Positions 1 through 11,639 of a stretch of DNA of 64,000 nt are shown one piece after another. This DNA is from Ichthyophis bannanicus (Eukaryota; Chordata; Amphibia; Gymnophiona; Ichthyophiidae). Numbering within the stretch: position 1 is the first letter of the stretch; each line of letters opens with the position of its first letter. Where the stretch lies: assembly GCA_033557465.1 (NCBI GenBank), contig CM066047.1, positions 3,782,001 to 3,846,000 of the forward strand. The letters run 5' to 3'. The notes under the pieces are model-generated. The model saw only the letters and a program-made list of their open reading frames with translations. It was not told the DNA's origin and ran no database searches. The position numbers and the translations under genes were made by a program.

Positions 1-1540
1 CAGCATAAGGCAGCGCACTAATGTTTGTGGAGGCATATTAATAAGGCGGCATGCTAATGTTTTTGGGGGCAATTTAATATTGTGAGGCATATGGCGGCTC
101 ACTGATGTGCAAGCACAGGAACCAAAACACAGCCCAATGGTGAAGACACTGCCCAATGGTGCAGGGATCAGGGGTTCAATCCCCACTGTGCACAACAAAA
201 AAGCCTGGCTGAGGTAGTGATGTTTTTCTAAAAGTGCCATAGGAGGCATATTCATTTTGTGAGGCCTAAGGCGGCGCACTGTTAATCTTTTGCGTCATAA
301 GGTGGTGCGCTAAGTTTTGGCGTCATAAGGCGGTGCGCTGTACATTTTGGGCATAAGGCGGTGCGTTGAAGTTTCGGCAGTTTGGGCGGCATAAGGCGGT
401 GTGCTGACAGGTGTGGACGGCATAAGGCGGCTCGCTGATGTGCAAGCACAGGAACAGAACCACAGCACAATGGTTCAGACACTGACCAATGGTGCAGGGA
501 TCAGGGGTTCAATCCCCCACAGTGCCCAATGAAGACGGCTGGCTGAGGCGTCAATTTATAAAGCACAGAAATACTGGGCGTCATTAGGCGGCACGCTAAT
601 GTTTTTGGCGGCATATTAATACTGAGCGGCATACGGCGGCACGCTGATGTTTATGGAGGCATTATAATACTGGGCGGTATATGTGGCGCGCTGATGTGCA
701 GGAAGAAAAGCAGAGCCACAGCCCAATGGTTAAGACACTGCCCAATGGTGCAGGGATCAGGGGTTCAATCCCCCAAAGTGCCCAATGAACAAGGCTGGCT
801 GAGGCATAACATATTAAGGGGAAGATTGCTTTAGGAGGCATTTTATTCATATTTTAATTATCACTACTAGCAAACGCACTCCCAAAGCGTGTTAACATAA
901 GGTGCCTTATAAGGCACATTTTAAAGTGCACTGTCAGCCAAGACACCCTAGAATGTTGCTTATAGGGTGCTTTAGAGGGTGCCGTATGAGGTACCGCAAG
1001 GTCAGTGTACTGGTTTTTATGGCAGCACTGTGCAGTTTAAGGAATGAAATGCATAAGTAGGTGCGCTGACAGGCAAGGAGGAGCAGCAGTGGAGCACAAT
1101 GGTTAAGGCACTGACTGCTGATACAGGGGTCATGAGTTTGCTCCCCAGTGTGCCTAATACGTAAGGCTGGCTGTGGCATCAGCTTTGCATTGTACATATT
1201 TTGGCCTGCAGCACTTTAATTTTATGTTATTAATTGCTGCCAGCAAACACGCCCTCACATGCCGTAATTGAAGGTGCCGTATAAGGCACCCTATAAGGCA
1301 CTCCATAGGGCACATTAGAAATTGCACTGTCCGCCACAGCACCCTGAAATGTCCCCTATAGGGCACCCTATAGGTTGCGTCACAGGATATTGTATAGTGC
1401 ACCTTATGTGGACGGGAACCATAAGGTGCCCTATAGGGTGCCCTATAAAGCACCCTCAGAGGCACCTTATGGGTACAGTACGCTGAGGGTGTTTTTGCTG
1501 CCATCAAAATATGTACATTAAAAAAGATGTGTTGGACAAC
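1..1540. repeat. Amplified tRNA-like SINE / short palindrome repeat region
   Basis: The motif ggcataaggcggcgcactgatgt recurs in diverged form. Between copies lie tRNA-like segments with the box B sequence GGTTCAATCCC at 173-183, 506-516 and 762-772, and a degenerate copy near 1134-1145. Each is preceded by a box A-like TGGTNAAGACACTG. The units recur every 250-340 bp, so this is a locally amplified SINE-containing unit. From about 890 to 1490 the sequence is rich in palindromic TATAAGG/CCTTATA words, including the perfect 16-mer GTGCCTTATAAGGCAC at 902-917. The short open frames here show no protein-like features. Confidence 0.6.
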
Positions 1541-1547
1541 CCTATCA

Positions 1548-1628
1548 AATAACCCCACTGTGGGTTTGAACCCATGACCTCTGGCTTCAGAGGCAGTGAA
1601 GTAACCATTGGGCTACAGCTCTATAGCT
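1548..1628 (-). repeat. tRNA-derived SINE head
   Basis: On the minus strand a box A-like TAGCCCAATGGTTA is followed about 35 bases later by box B GGGTTCAAACCCA. It has no plausible full cloverleaf or discriminator, so it is a tRNA-derived SINE promoter rather than a tRNA gene. Confidence 0.55.
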
Positions 1629-1640
1629 GCTAGCAAGCCC

Positions 1641-3435
1641 CTGGCTGGCTGCAGAGAGCATGCACGTCACCACACAGACAGTCTGCTGTGGTCACCAGGA
1701 TAGGGTTAGCCCACCCATACCCATGATGCACTGCACATGCAAATCAGCTGTCCACAGATTAACACAAGATGGGCAATGCACCCCCACAGCACCTCGGCCC
1801 GTTAGAGGGAAGTGACCATGTGCACCCACACACCACCTCGGCCTGGTAGGGGGTACTGACCGTGTGTTTTACTGGCACAGAGTAGCTACACACCGTCACA
1901 TTGTGCGGGTACTGTGCTCACTCTGAGGGTGCAATGAGGCGCCCAGGACCAGGTCCACAACACCTTCCATGGCTGAAAGAGGCCATGCCAGAGGTCCAAA
2001 GCAGTGTTAATGTGTGAGATAGGTAGTTCCTGCACTAAACACCTTGGATATCTCTGTCTGACTCAGTCAGGTGTAGCCCCTATGGACCCCTAGTTGGGCC
2101 ATGTAACACCACCCCCCTCCTCCAGGGCTGAGGATGGCAAACAGGGTCTCCTATCAATAGATCCACATCCTACCTCCCTGCAAAGGTGGCAGTAGAGGGG
2201 TCCATCAACCCCAGTCCTGCTGAGGGGCAGACACCCCACAGGACAGTCAATGCAGCTCTATACACATCCATAACACAATAGCAGACAGATATTAGGCCTG
2301 GATATGGTGAGATGCACCCCACCACTATCTGATATTCTCCTGCAGCAAGTCATCAGCCGCTGCACCCTGCAAGCTGCTCCATCACGACACATACCAGCTG
2401 CAAACAGTGTGCTAGTTAGTCCACAGTGCATGTTCCCAGTGGAGATGCGTGCACCCAGAACTGGGATGTCAGCATACACAGCAAGCAGATAAATCAGTGA
2501 CTGGGCCCCAAAAGGAAACCCATATCTATCACATGAGAGAACTACTATATAGCACTATGGGGGTGCCTAGCCATGCTGTGGTCACTGCACAGTCAGGGTG
2601 AGAGTGATCTCTCAGCAGGACATACTGAGGTCACCCTGTCTGTGTAGGTGGTGGCCGGGCACTAAAATGTCCCAGTCAGTGCCCTATGCCCTGTGCAGAT
2701 GCACCCTGGCCAGGCCACCCTGTCCGGTCTATACCCATGGTACCTTGCTCCTCATTATGCACATTGGCAGCCCAATACTGGCAACATTGCTGGCAGTGTG
2801 GGCTGTGGAAGGTGTTTGCAGCCACCACACACTGGATAGGCAGACAGCCACCCCCACACCTATGCCAGCATTGTGCTACTATAGAGGAGTCCAGCAGCCA
2901 TACCCACCACACCAGTCCTGGGCGCAGTACAGGCATGGATATGGTACGCACTACTGTTGGGGGTCACTCCCCAGGGCGGTAAACACTGTCAGAGACCAGA
3001 CCTGCAGCGCACACCGCAGACATCACAATGATTGTTATGGTGGAGATCAATGAGCAAAATGTTCTTAACGTAGGAATTGATATCTGCCAGTTATCATGGG
3101 CAACGTTTGATAGCTGTGTACCATATACCCAGGTGTAGGGTGGCAGTGCTAAGGTATGCAACTGCTAGTATTGGGAGATACAGGCAGGGCCCAATGTCCT
3201 GCCTCTCCATGAGGCATTGGCCAATGGGGCCTGTGGGGGTGTGTGTGGGTGTGTCTGGCCCTGTTGGCTGCTGCTTTACGGCAGAGTGTCCCAACTCCAG
3301 TCCTGGTGTTCGAACCACTGTTCGGGTTTTCATGCTGTCCCTCATAGATATGCATGAGCTACATCAGCATACCATGGGGGTGGTGCATAGATATGCAGCA
3401 CAGGCATCTTTATTAGAGGCAGCATGGATCCTGAA
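1641..3435. other. Unclassified intergenic sequence
   Basis: No host exon, transposase, reverse transcriptase or tRNA-like signal is recognisable. The open frames (up to 151 codons) overlap on both strands and have no family resemblance. It lies downstream of the host gene and probably consists of old, decayed repeats. Confidence 0.4.
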
Positions 3436-4300
3436 TGGTGTGGGGGCCCTCCAGGACTGCATTTGGGAGACTCTGCTCTAGGTAATGCGGCTGTTTATGG
3501 TGTCTGTGTTTGGTGTGGTAAAATATCGGCGTATGAACCATGCGTATGTTCTCAGCAATAAAGATTTGTCCGTACTATCACGGTTTAGTTGTAGGAAAAA
3601 TATGTGGACTGGATTGGCAGTAGCCCCAGCTGGGCTTTGAACCTGTGACCCTCTGTTCCTGCACACACTGTCTGTGTGCACTGCACCACCGTGTTGCCAC
3701 AGATATGCTGTGTTCCCTGGGGAGTCCATGACTGTACATCCGACAGAGCCTGTCTGTTGCGGTGGACGGTGCCAGCCTGCACAGGCCTAGGCCACTGTCT
3801 GCTGTGGTTTGCAGCCACTGCCCCCTCCACCACCTGTACCCTTCCGCCAACATGCAGACATGTCCCTATCTGGCAAAAAGCATATGACCTGATTGAGTTG
3901 TGGCACTCCAGGACTGAATCTGGGGGACTCGGCTGTTGGTAATGCCCATTGTTATGGTTTGTGTGCGGTGTAGGGTAAAATATAGGTGTTGGAACCATGC
4001 TTATGTTCTCTGCCATACAGGAGTGTCTGTACTATCACTGTTTAGTGGTGGGTAAAACTATGGGGACTGGGTTGGCTTGAGCCCCAGCTGGGATTTGAAC
4101 CTGTGACCCTCTGGTCCTACAGGCACCTGTGACCCTCTGGTCCTACAGGCACCTGTGACCCTCTGGTCCTACAGCGGGCTGTGTCTGCTGCACCACACTG
4201 TGGCCACAGAGACAGTGCAGTCTCTGGTGATAGGGAACCTGGCCGCACGAGTCAGACACCCTGCTCTGCACAATTTTACTGTGGGCTCGTTTACCTTGTC
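3436..4300. repeat. Tandem duplication of about 457 bp with embedded tRNA-like SINE heads
   Basis: The segment starting ctccaggactgcatttggga near 3448 recurs in diverged form near 3905, with the same following landmarks: a gtgtaggg-taaaatat block, a gaaccatgcttatgttctc block and an agccccagctggg block. Each copy carries a minus-strand tRNA-like box B (GGTTCAAAGCCC near 3635, GGTTCAAATCCC near 4095). In the second copy the adjacent sequence is further amplified as a 26-bp tandem repeat. Confidence 0.6.
4099..4174. repeat. 26-bp tandem repeat, three copies
   Basis: The 26-bp unit begins acctgtgaccctctggtcc. It is repeated with no mismatches at 4099-4124, 4125-4150 and 4151-4174 (the last lacks two bases). 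It lies inside the tRNA-like SINE head of the second 457-bp unit and looks like recent slippage. Confidence 0.85.
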
Positions 4301-4364
4301 TGGGGACAGGGGTGCAATTAAACCTCATAACTGACCTCCAAAAAAGGGGAAAAAACCAAAACCA

Positions 4365-4546
4365 AGCTGGGCAACAGTGATATTAATGGGCAACATGAGA
4401 AACACTCCCAGGAAAGCTCCATTAATATGCAGTGCTTTTTGAACGGGTCTACGGAGCGTAGACCCTTCCAAAAATCATTTCTTTTTTCTGGAGCTTTCCT
4501 GGGAGTGTTTTTTATGGTTGACCATTAATATCACTGTTGCCCAGCT
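4365..4546. mobile_element. Foldback (inverted-repeat) element, 182 bp
   Basis: Arms 4365-4422 and 4489-4546 are near-perfect inverted repeats of about 58 bases, beginning agctgggcaacagtgat and ending in its complement. Centred between them is a second short hairpin, gggtctacg-gag-cgtagaccc (4445-4465). There is no coding capacity, so it resembles a MITE or foldback element. The superfamily cannot be named because no clear target duplication is visible. Confidence 0.6.
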
Positions 4547-4989
4547 GGGGTGTAATTTATTTGGAATTTTTTGTCGTCATTTTACATTTATATTTGCTGT
4601 TTTGTTCTGTGCACATGTATCACACTGCTCACGTTTTGCAGGTTTCCCCGGTTTTGCTGTACATTGCTGACGGAAATGGTTTCTCTTTCCTTTAAATCGG
4701 CTCTAACGCGAGAGTTTCACTCGCGGTATTTTTAATGCCGACATTCAGCCCCGCTCCTGTGCGGGGAGCCTCTCCCCTCCCACTCTCCACCCATTGACCC
4801 CGTCCCCCCGCCCCTCGGGAGCCTTCCTCCGCCCTCCGTAAGCGTTTCCCCGCCTCTATCGCACATGAGCGCCCCGCACACGTGCGGCGGCCCGTTAATG
4901 TGACGCGCACGCGGCGCTTAAGAGCTCTTAAATGCATCATTAGCGTCCGCTCTTGTGCGCCGCGCACGTGTGCGCGGTTTAGTAAACAT
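4547..4989. other. Unclassified CpG-rich repeat-like segment
   Basis: The interval 4690-4985 is unusually rich in CpG and short palindromes (for example gcgcacgtgtgcgc and gcacacgtgc), unlike its AT-rich flanks. On the minus strand it would begin GGGGTATGTTTACTAAACC at the broken 3' end of L1-A. No coding sequence is supported. It is probably a separate insertion that truncated L1-A. Confidence 0.35.
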
Positions 4990-7900
4990 ACCCCTAAGTA
5001 TCTTATACAGCTTTGAAACCAACCCTTTGTCTGCGTCATTTTTTTCCATTAATTTCTCAAACTCTGTGGGCTTGCTTTGTAAGTCCCTCTTTACTCCCTC
5101 TTGTTGCAGAAAATACCATAGTTGCATATAAGCATAGTACTCATTATCCTTTACCCCATACTTTCCTTGGAGGTCTGTGAACGACCTCATCCCCCCTTTT
5201 TTATCAATCAATTGACCAACCCTTACCAATCCCTTACACGCCCACTCTTTAAAAACCTCTCCCAACCTCCCAGGTCTAAAGTCTCCCATATTCTGCAAAT
5301 GAGTCTCCCTTGATAGGCCCTTCCCCTGCAGCAAATATGACCTCCACCTTCCCCAAATCTGCAACATTAACTCCCTTTGAGGGTTTCTCCCCTTTCTCCC
5401 CCACCCTGTCCCAACACTATCCCACACCATAGCCTCCAAATTCTCCCCTCGCTCTCTTTCCATGTGTACCCATTGCGGCATCTCCCCCCTCCCGCCACAC
5501 AGAGTTCTCAACTGCGCTGCTTCATAATAAATCACCAAATTTGGAACTCCCAACCCCCCCATCCTCCCTTGCCCTAAACATTGTGACTCTTCCTACTCTT
5601 GGAGTCTTTCCCTCCCATATAAACCGCATTAATATATTCTGTAACTGCTTGAGACATGCCTTTGTAACTCTACACGGAAGCGCCATAAAGACAAACAGTA
5701 TCCTTGGTAGGATATTCATCTTTATTGTAGCTATCCTTCCCAACCAAGATGTGTAGTCCTTGCCATCTAGCTAAATCCTGCCTTATCGCCCCCATCAATG
5801 ACCTATAATTCCATTCATGCAATTTATCTAAGGAACTTCCTATTTGTATTCCTAAATATCTGAAACTTCTATTTACCCACTTAAATGCAAACCCTTCTCG
5901 CAGTCTCTTTTCCAGATCCTTTGTCAAATTAAACCCTAGAATTACTCATATTAATCTTATAGTCAGCCATTTCACTATATTTCTCTATGGCTTTCATTAG
6001 ATTGGGTAAACTGGTAAACGGCTGACTTAGAATAAAGATCACATCATCTGCAAATAAAGCCACCTTACTTAATTGTTCTCCCACCTCTACCTCCCGAATG
6101 TCCATCTGTCCCCAGATATAGTCAGCCAAAGGTTCTATTACTAGGGCAAACAATAAGGGTGACAGTGGGCAGCCCTGCCTCGTACCCCTACCCAACTTCA
6201 GAGTAGCCTCCGTTCACCCGTATCCTGGCTCTAGGCCTCGCATACATCGCCCTCACCCAACTCAGAAACTTCTCACCTAGTCCCATTTTTGCCAACACCT
6301 GCATCATAAACTGCCATTCGACTCTTATCAAATGCCTTTTCCGCATCTACTGTTAGGAAGACTGCTTCCTTCCCAGTTCCCTGCAAGGACCACATAACAT
6401 TCATTAATTTCCGAATATTATCCCCTCCTTGTCTCCCCTTTATGAACACCGTCTGATCCTTATTTACCAACTTCTGCATTACTTTTTGCAGGCGGGCTGC
6501 CATGATTTTTGCCATCACTTTGGCATCCAAGTTTATAAGCGAGATTGGGCGATATGCTCCACAAGTGGTTTGATCCTTCCCTACCTTGGGTATTACCGTA
6601 ATACCCGCTTCCGCCATCGATCCTGGCAATTCCTCACCCTGAAGAACCCCATTAAACACCTGGGTTAGTAATCCCACTATGTTTTCCTGCATCACTTTAT
6701 AAAATTTTGCAGTGTAGCCATCAAGTCCCGGTGCTTTCCCTTCCTTGAGGGACTTAATTGCTACCCTCACTTCCACTTGGTTTACCAGTCTTCCCAACGC
6801 TTCTGCCTCCTCTTCTGATAACCTCCACAGCCTGCAAGCCTTCAAAAACTCCTCCCCCTTATTTCCCACCCCTTTCACTTCACTCCTATACAGTTTTTCA
6901 TAATATTCCACAAAAATCTTCCAAATTTTTGCCGGCTTATATACATACCATTATGCCTCGTTGATTGCACATTCCCCCTATGTTCGCCTTTTGTTGCTTC
7001 GCTTTCAGCCTACTAGCTAGTCTCCTCCTCACTTTATTGCCTCCTTCGTACCACCCCTGCTTTAATTTTGCCAAATTATGTGCAATCTCTGCTGCCCTTA
7101 GTTGGTTTATTTCCCCTCTTAATTTTTGCAGTTCTATTAACACCTGTGACTCTCCTCGCTCTTGATGTTTCCTCCCCAACATCTCAACCCTCCACACTAG
7201 CTCCTCCTCTACCTCCTTTTTTTCTCCTCTTCTCCTGTGCTGCAATACTAGTCAAGTGTCCTCTCACTACCGCCTTCATTCCATCCCATATCGTCCCCAT
7301 TGACACCTCCCCATTCATATTTAGTTCTAAATAGTCCCATATCACCTCCCTAACCCGCTCCACATATTCCCTGTCATCTAGGAGTCCCTCATTCAAACAC
7401 CAAAATCGAATTCCTTGATCTTTCTCCCCCACATCAAAAGCAATATGCACTGGAGCATGGTCTGTCCATGTTATACTGCCTATTTCCACATGCTTAGTCC
7501 TAGCCACCCAGTTTCTACTCACCCAAAGCATATCTAACCTGCTATATGTCCCATGTACTGGGGAGTAGAAAGTATATCTCTTCACCCTGGTGCTTGATTC
7601 TCCACATATCCACTAACCCCAGACTAGCCCCAGACGTTCCCTCAACCTCTGCAGACTCTTCCTTTCCTTTTGTCCTCCCCCCCTCCTCCTTGATTGTCCA
7701 ACCTCAGATTCACTGTGATATTAAAGTCACCTTCCATTATAATAGGTGTGCTCCCCCACCCCTACAGCTCTACCATCAATTTTTTATAACACTTCTCTCT
7801 TTGAGTGTTTGGGGCGTATATACTTACAATCCATACCTTTTCTTCCCTTATCTTCATCCGCACCGCCACCCATCTCCCCTTTTTATCCCTCCTTTCCTCT

Positions 7901-8150
7901 ACCACCGCCTCCTTATACTCACACCCTATCACCCCCCCCCCCACCCCTCCTTTCCTTGTATGGTCTCTTTGTCCCGCCAGCAACGCTCTGGGGTATTTCT
8001 TTGAGCGTATCAGTCCTTCTTGTCCCACTCTTAAGTGAGTCTCTTGTATACATAAAATATCTGCTTTTAACCTTGTGCCTTCCCTTTCCGTCGCTTGCGC
8101 CAGGTTTGCAGCCCTTTGACATTTACCGTAGCCACTACCAACTGCTCCCT
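4990..8150 (-). pseudogene. L1-A ORF2 (endonuclease-reverse transcriptase), degenerate
   Basis: The order of domains is intact but spread over several frames. The AP-endonuclease shows ILCIQETHL (about 8050), SRLD and the TDHAPVHI motif (about 7460). RT follows with APGLDG and YRPISLINLDAK (about 6560), DAEKAFD (about 6350), TRQGCPLSPLLF (about 6180) and the catalytic FADD (about 6055). A 3' RT thumb and connection region runs to 4990. The C-terminal zinc-knuckle end is absent. Multiple indels separate the segments. Confidence 0.85.
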
Positions 8151-8705
8151 CTCCGCTATCCTCTCCTTCCTCCCCCCTCCCTTCCTCCCCATTTCCCCTT
8201 CCCCTCTCTCCCTCCCCTCTCCCCCCTTCCCTTCTCCCCTATTGAGTTCTCCCTCCCTCCCTCCCTCCCCTGTCCCCTTGCCTCATCTGTAACCGAGGCT
8301 ATCCTGGAGTCGTGCACCACCCACCACCCCGAACCTCCCCCTCCCCCCCATTACCCCCTTACCCCCTCCGCCTCTAGCTTCTATCCACCCCTCCCCCTCT
8401 CCCTCCTTTAGCCCTTACTCCTAACCCCCTTCCCTCCACCCATCTCTTCCCCATCCTCTCCGAGCACTGTAATCTTTTTCTTTCCCTTAACCTTTACCCC
8501 TTCCGACATAGTTTATTACATTTACACCTTCTAAATGCATTTAACATTTACTCAACTTCCCACACCCCCCCATCAACAACTTTTAAACCACTCTCCTTAT
8601 GTCCATTTCAAACTCCTCACGTTCCTTTTCATTCCATCATCTTTTGGCCCCTCTGCGTTGTGATCTTCTGTGGTCACCCTCTGTCTCCACACGTCGCTCT
8701 CGTGG

Positions 8706-9731
8706 TTATCTCCCCTGTTGCTTCTTCCGCTCTCCCTGCTGCTCCCTTTGGGACCACTCGGCCCTTGCTTCTTCAGCCTGTACTTCCATACCCGCTGCTT
8801 TCATTGCCATCCACGCTGCCTCCGGTGTTTGTACTTTCCAAGTCTTTTCTCCCTTTGAGAAGGCCAAGCCAAAGGGATACAGCCAGCGATATCTTAACTC
8901 CTCTTTTCGATGTAGTTTGGTCACTGGTGCCAAGGCTCTCCGTCTCTGTAATGTCCCTAAGGATAAGTCAGAGTATATGGCTACCGGGTAGACCTGCCAC
9001 TGAAATGTGCTTAGACCCCTCATCTTTACTGCTATTTTTTCCTTAACTCTGTAATCCTTCAAGCAGATTATTATATCTCTGGGTCTATTGTTCCTTACTG
9101 GACCTAAGGCCCGGTGCACCCTGTCCAGTTGTATTCCATCCGGAACTTCCTCCTCTCCTCCCTGCCTCAGGGCCTCCATACAGATTGCCTCTGCTACCTT
9201 TGTACAGTCCCGAAACTCCGGTTCCTCTGGGACTCTAATCCTCAAATTATTTCTTCTGGAGCGATTCTCCAGATCTTCCAGCTTTAAAGTCACTTGCTCT
9301 CTCCACTCCTCATCCCCTCTGTACTTCGTTTCCCATTCCTCTTGTTGCAATTCCAGGGTTTCCAGCCGATTCTCGTGGTCCTCCATCCTGCCTGTAACCT
9401 CCTCTACTTCCTCTTTTGAATTGCTCATAATCTCCTCCAGCGTTTTCTTCGTCAATTGTACCTCCGTTTTCAGCTCTTCAAACCACAGCTTTAGTTCTTC
9501 CCTCAAGGCCATCTTGCCCTCGCCCGCCGCTTCTCTTTCTATTGCCATCGTCTCTTTCAGATTCGGCTCTGCTTGCTCCCGCCTCGAGTGCTCTCCGCTC
9601 GCCATCTTGCCTTCCCCCACCGGCACACTCAGAGCTCCAAAGGCATAATCACGGAGGTCTGCCATTTTTTTACGGGTCGCCATGCTCCTCTGCTTCCGCG
9701 CTGTCCGCTTTTCTGTATCCCCCCTGCTCAC
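8706..9731 (-). CDS. L1-A ORF1 RNA-binding protein
   Basis: This 341-codon frame is open. It begins with a basic segment, then a long Glu/Lys/Leu-rich coiled coil (about residues 60-155). Next comes an RRM-like domain starting at the diagnostic L1 motif DLENRSRRNNLRI, and then the C-terminal domain with KDYRVKEKI. L1 ORF1p trimerises through the coiled coil and coats L1 RNA as a chaperone. Length and domain order match vertebrate L1 ORF1. It remains intact although the ORF2 beside it is broken. Confidence 0.85.
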   Translation of the reverse strand: MSRGDTEKRTARKQRSMATRKKMADLRDYAFGALSVPVGEGKMASGEHSRREQAEPNLKETMAIEREAAGEGKMALREELKLWFEELKTEVQLTKKTLEEIMSNSKEEVEEVTGRMEDHENRLETLELQQEEWETKYRGDEEWREQVTLKLEDLENRSRRNNLRIRVPEEPEFRDCTKVAEAICMEALRQGGEEEVPDGIQLDRVHRALGPVRNNRPRDIIICLKDYRVKEKIAVKMRGLSTFQWQVYPVAIYSDLSLGTLQRRRALAPVTKLHRKEELRYRWLYPFGLAFSKGEKTWKVQTPEAAWMAMKAAGMEVQAEEARAEWSQREQQGERKKQQGR

Positions 9732-9811
9732 CGTTCCCGATTGGGGCTACCAGCTCTCTTTTCCTCGGGGGTGGGTTTGGAGCTCGCCGCTTATGCAGCC
9801 ATCTTAGCAGA

Positions 9812-9819
9812 TGACGTCA
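9812..9819. promoter_or_regulatory. CRE-like palindrome in the L1-A 5' UTR
   Basis: TGACGTCA lies about 15 bases inside the 5' end of L1-A. The same octamer occurs at the same place in L1-B (14265-14272) and L1-C (58171-58178). This is the consensus site for CREB/ATF bZIP factors. Use as an L1 promoter element is inferred from its conserved position. Confidence 0.5.
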
Positions 9820-9832
9820 CTTCCTCCTGAAG

Positions 9833-11050
9833 CTAATTTTTAAAGGAATATTCCGCGACAAACAGGACAAGCATCCATTGGGCTCTGTGGAAAAAAGGAG
9901 ACTGAACAAGATGGCACCTTTGGGCGGGAAGGGGACCATCCATCTGTGGTAGCATGTCCCAAAGGCTTTCTTTGAAAACTGGGGAAATGCTCAGCGCGGG
10001 CACCGTCAGTGCCAACATCACTCATATGCAAGGACTGACTTCCTGCTTGTTCCTGGAGAATATCAAGGTTTAGAGTTCAGCGGTGGAGGCTAGCCATGTT
10101 AAATCGTCTAGCCACTACCACTGAGAACTGGGCCCATAATCTCTGTACACAAAAGGTCACAGGTTGAGACCTAAATATCCCATCTTACAATGCAGGGCTA
10201 GATTTAAAAAATTTGGAACCCACTGGCAACACTAAACATCAAATGTCAGAGAACTGAGGAGGAAGAGGAGAGTTAGATTGCAAAGATGGAGAAGCAGAAT
10301 ACAGTGGTGCATATGGACCGAAAGTAAGTGTCAGGAGGCTATTCTTTGGTCTGGGTGTTTAGCACCTTTAAAATCTGGCACTTTAGGCAGCTGCCTATGC
10401 CTAAACCCAGGCCCATTACCAGCAGAATGCAGGCTTATCTTTTTAGAAATTGGTGAAGGAAATTATTTTCACATCCTCTCCTTAAATCACTAGATAGCAG
10501 CAAGAGTATGAGACTGAGCCACTTGCAAATCAGGGCCAGAATAATGTGGTCTATTTAAATCACCATCTCTGCAGTAAAGGAGTATGGTTGCTCTGTTAGT
10601 TAACTTAATTTCATATATTCAGGTGCTTTAACAATAAAAAGGGTGACAAAATGAGACAATACCTTTTTTTGTTTGCTAATCTTTATTTCCCTTCACTTCT
10701 GCAATAAACTGGATGGGTGCTAAACAGTGTTGTGATTGGGTGCAAGCCTTGAACAGGCATGAAGATCGAGTCACACCTGCATAATCAAAAGTTCACAAGT
10801 TACAAGGGGAGAGGATTATTTGGTTGCCTATGCTGAAGAGCTTCCCCCATACAATGTGATGGCAACATCTTTTTTAAAACAGTTACCAATCTGTTCAAAG
10901 ATATTTCTGTATTTGTCATATCTGGTGTGTTTTATTCTTGATCTACTATTCTACAACTTGAATCACAAAATTAACAAAAGCACTTTAGAATACTTGTATA
11001 ATATTAAATGATATAAAGGTAAATGCAGGTCCCTGTTCCGTAATTATACA
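9833..11050. other. Unresolved sequence downstream of TCP11L1, with possible DIRS and SINE relics
   Basis: 9840-10065 contains gcgacaaacaggacaagca and a loosely inverted partner cctgcttgttcctggagaa, similar in style to DIRS terminal sequences. 10150-10175 has a box B-like ggtcacaggttgagacc. Around 10380-10420 a ggcagctgcctatgcctaaac stretch resembles 58880-58920. Candidate minus-strand polyadenylation hexamers for TCP11L1 are at 11056-11051 and 10687-10682. Confidence 0.3.
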
Positions 11051-11194
11051 TTTATTTTTCACTTCATAATAATTATAATCCACTGATAGAAATGTACATT
11101 TGTGTACAGAACTATTTTTTCAAAGAAAAATTAAGTAACATTTTTTTGCATCAAGTAAATACATATTACCTTAGTGTCAAATAAGTTGCCATTA
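11051..11194 (-). other. TCP11L1: Probable start of the TCP11L1 3' UTR with candidate poly(A) signal
   Basis: The sequence after the stop codon is AT-rich and non-coding. AATAAA is read on the minus strand at 11056-11051, about 140 bases after the stop. A second hexamer at 10687-10682 would give a longer UTR. Without transcripts the true cleavage site is open. Confidence 0.4.
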
Positions 11195-11430
11195 TTATAC
11201 TTTATCTGACTCAACAGTTAAGTGAGAGTCTTCCCTTTTCAGTATATTTCCAAGAATTGCATCATAGTAAGGACCAAAGACCATCTTGTTATAATTGACT
11301 AATCGGGCATACTTGACAGCGATCTCCTCCAGCTCTTTCTGAATAGGGCCTAATCCTCCAGGAAGCACGGGGAGCGATTTTTGATTGCTTGAAGCAAAGT
11401 AACTCTTTAAAAAGACCTGGATTCGTGAAT
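11195..11430 (-). CDS. TCP11L1: TCP11L1 terminal coding exon
   Basis: A splice acceptor (pyrimidine-rich tract, then TTTTCAG) precedes position 11430. The exon starts in phase 1, and the G left over from exon 51543-51371 completes an Asp codon. It encodes 77 more residues and a stop (TAA 11197-11195). The diagnostic strings are [17 protein letters not shown] and [19 protein letters not shown], which I recognise from the C-terminus of vertebrate TCP11L1. TCP11L2 has a clearly different ending. The protein belongs to the TCP11 family (mostly alpha-helical); its biochemical role is poorly defined. It is separated from the previous exon by about 39.9 kb of TE-filled intron. Confidence 0.87.
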
Positions 11431-11639
11431 CTGAAAAATCAATCAATAGTAAAAGTAACTGGTGTTCGCCATAGACAGCAAGACAATCCGTCCCACATCT
11501 TGCTGAGGTCATCTAACAGCACTGAGCATGCAACATTAACTATGTAGACTAGGTGGCCATCCTATCCACTGATGCACAGAGCCCCGTAGTCATGCATCAT
11601 AACTCACAACAAATGCATGTTTAAACAATAAGGGCAGAC

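Larger units (their letters stand above)
4990..9832 (-). mobile_element. L1-A: LINE-1 element, 3'-truncated
   Basis: The 5' end is near 9832. It has a short 5' UTR containing TGACGTCA, ORF1 at 9731-8706, a G-rich spacer (plus-strand C-rich 8160-8500) and ORF2 from about 8150 down to 4990. Compared with L1-C, the ORF2 C-terminal region is missing because the element stops at a junction with CpG-rich DNA. ORF2 is broken by several frameshifts, so this copy is dead. It lies downstream of the last TCP11L1 exon. Confidence 0.85.

Noticed and set aside
1548..1628. Possible functional tRNA gene
   Set aside because: A and B boxes are present, but the acceptor stem and anticodon loop do not form. It fits a SINE head.
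7546..8411. Pro/Ser-rich plus-strand ORFs up to 221 codons
   Set aside because: Antisense of the L1-A G-rich spacer and endonuclease region.
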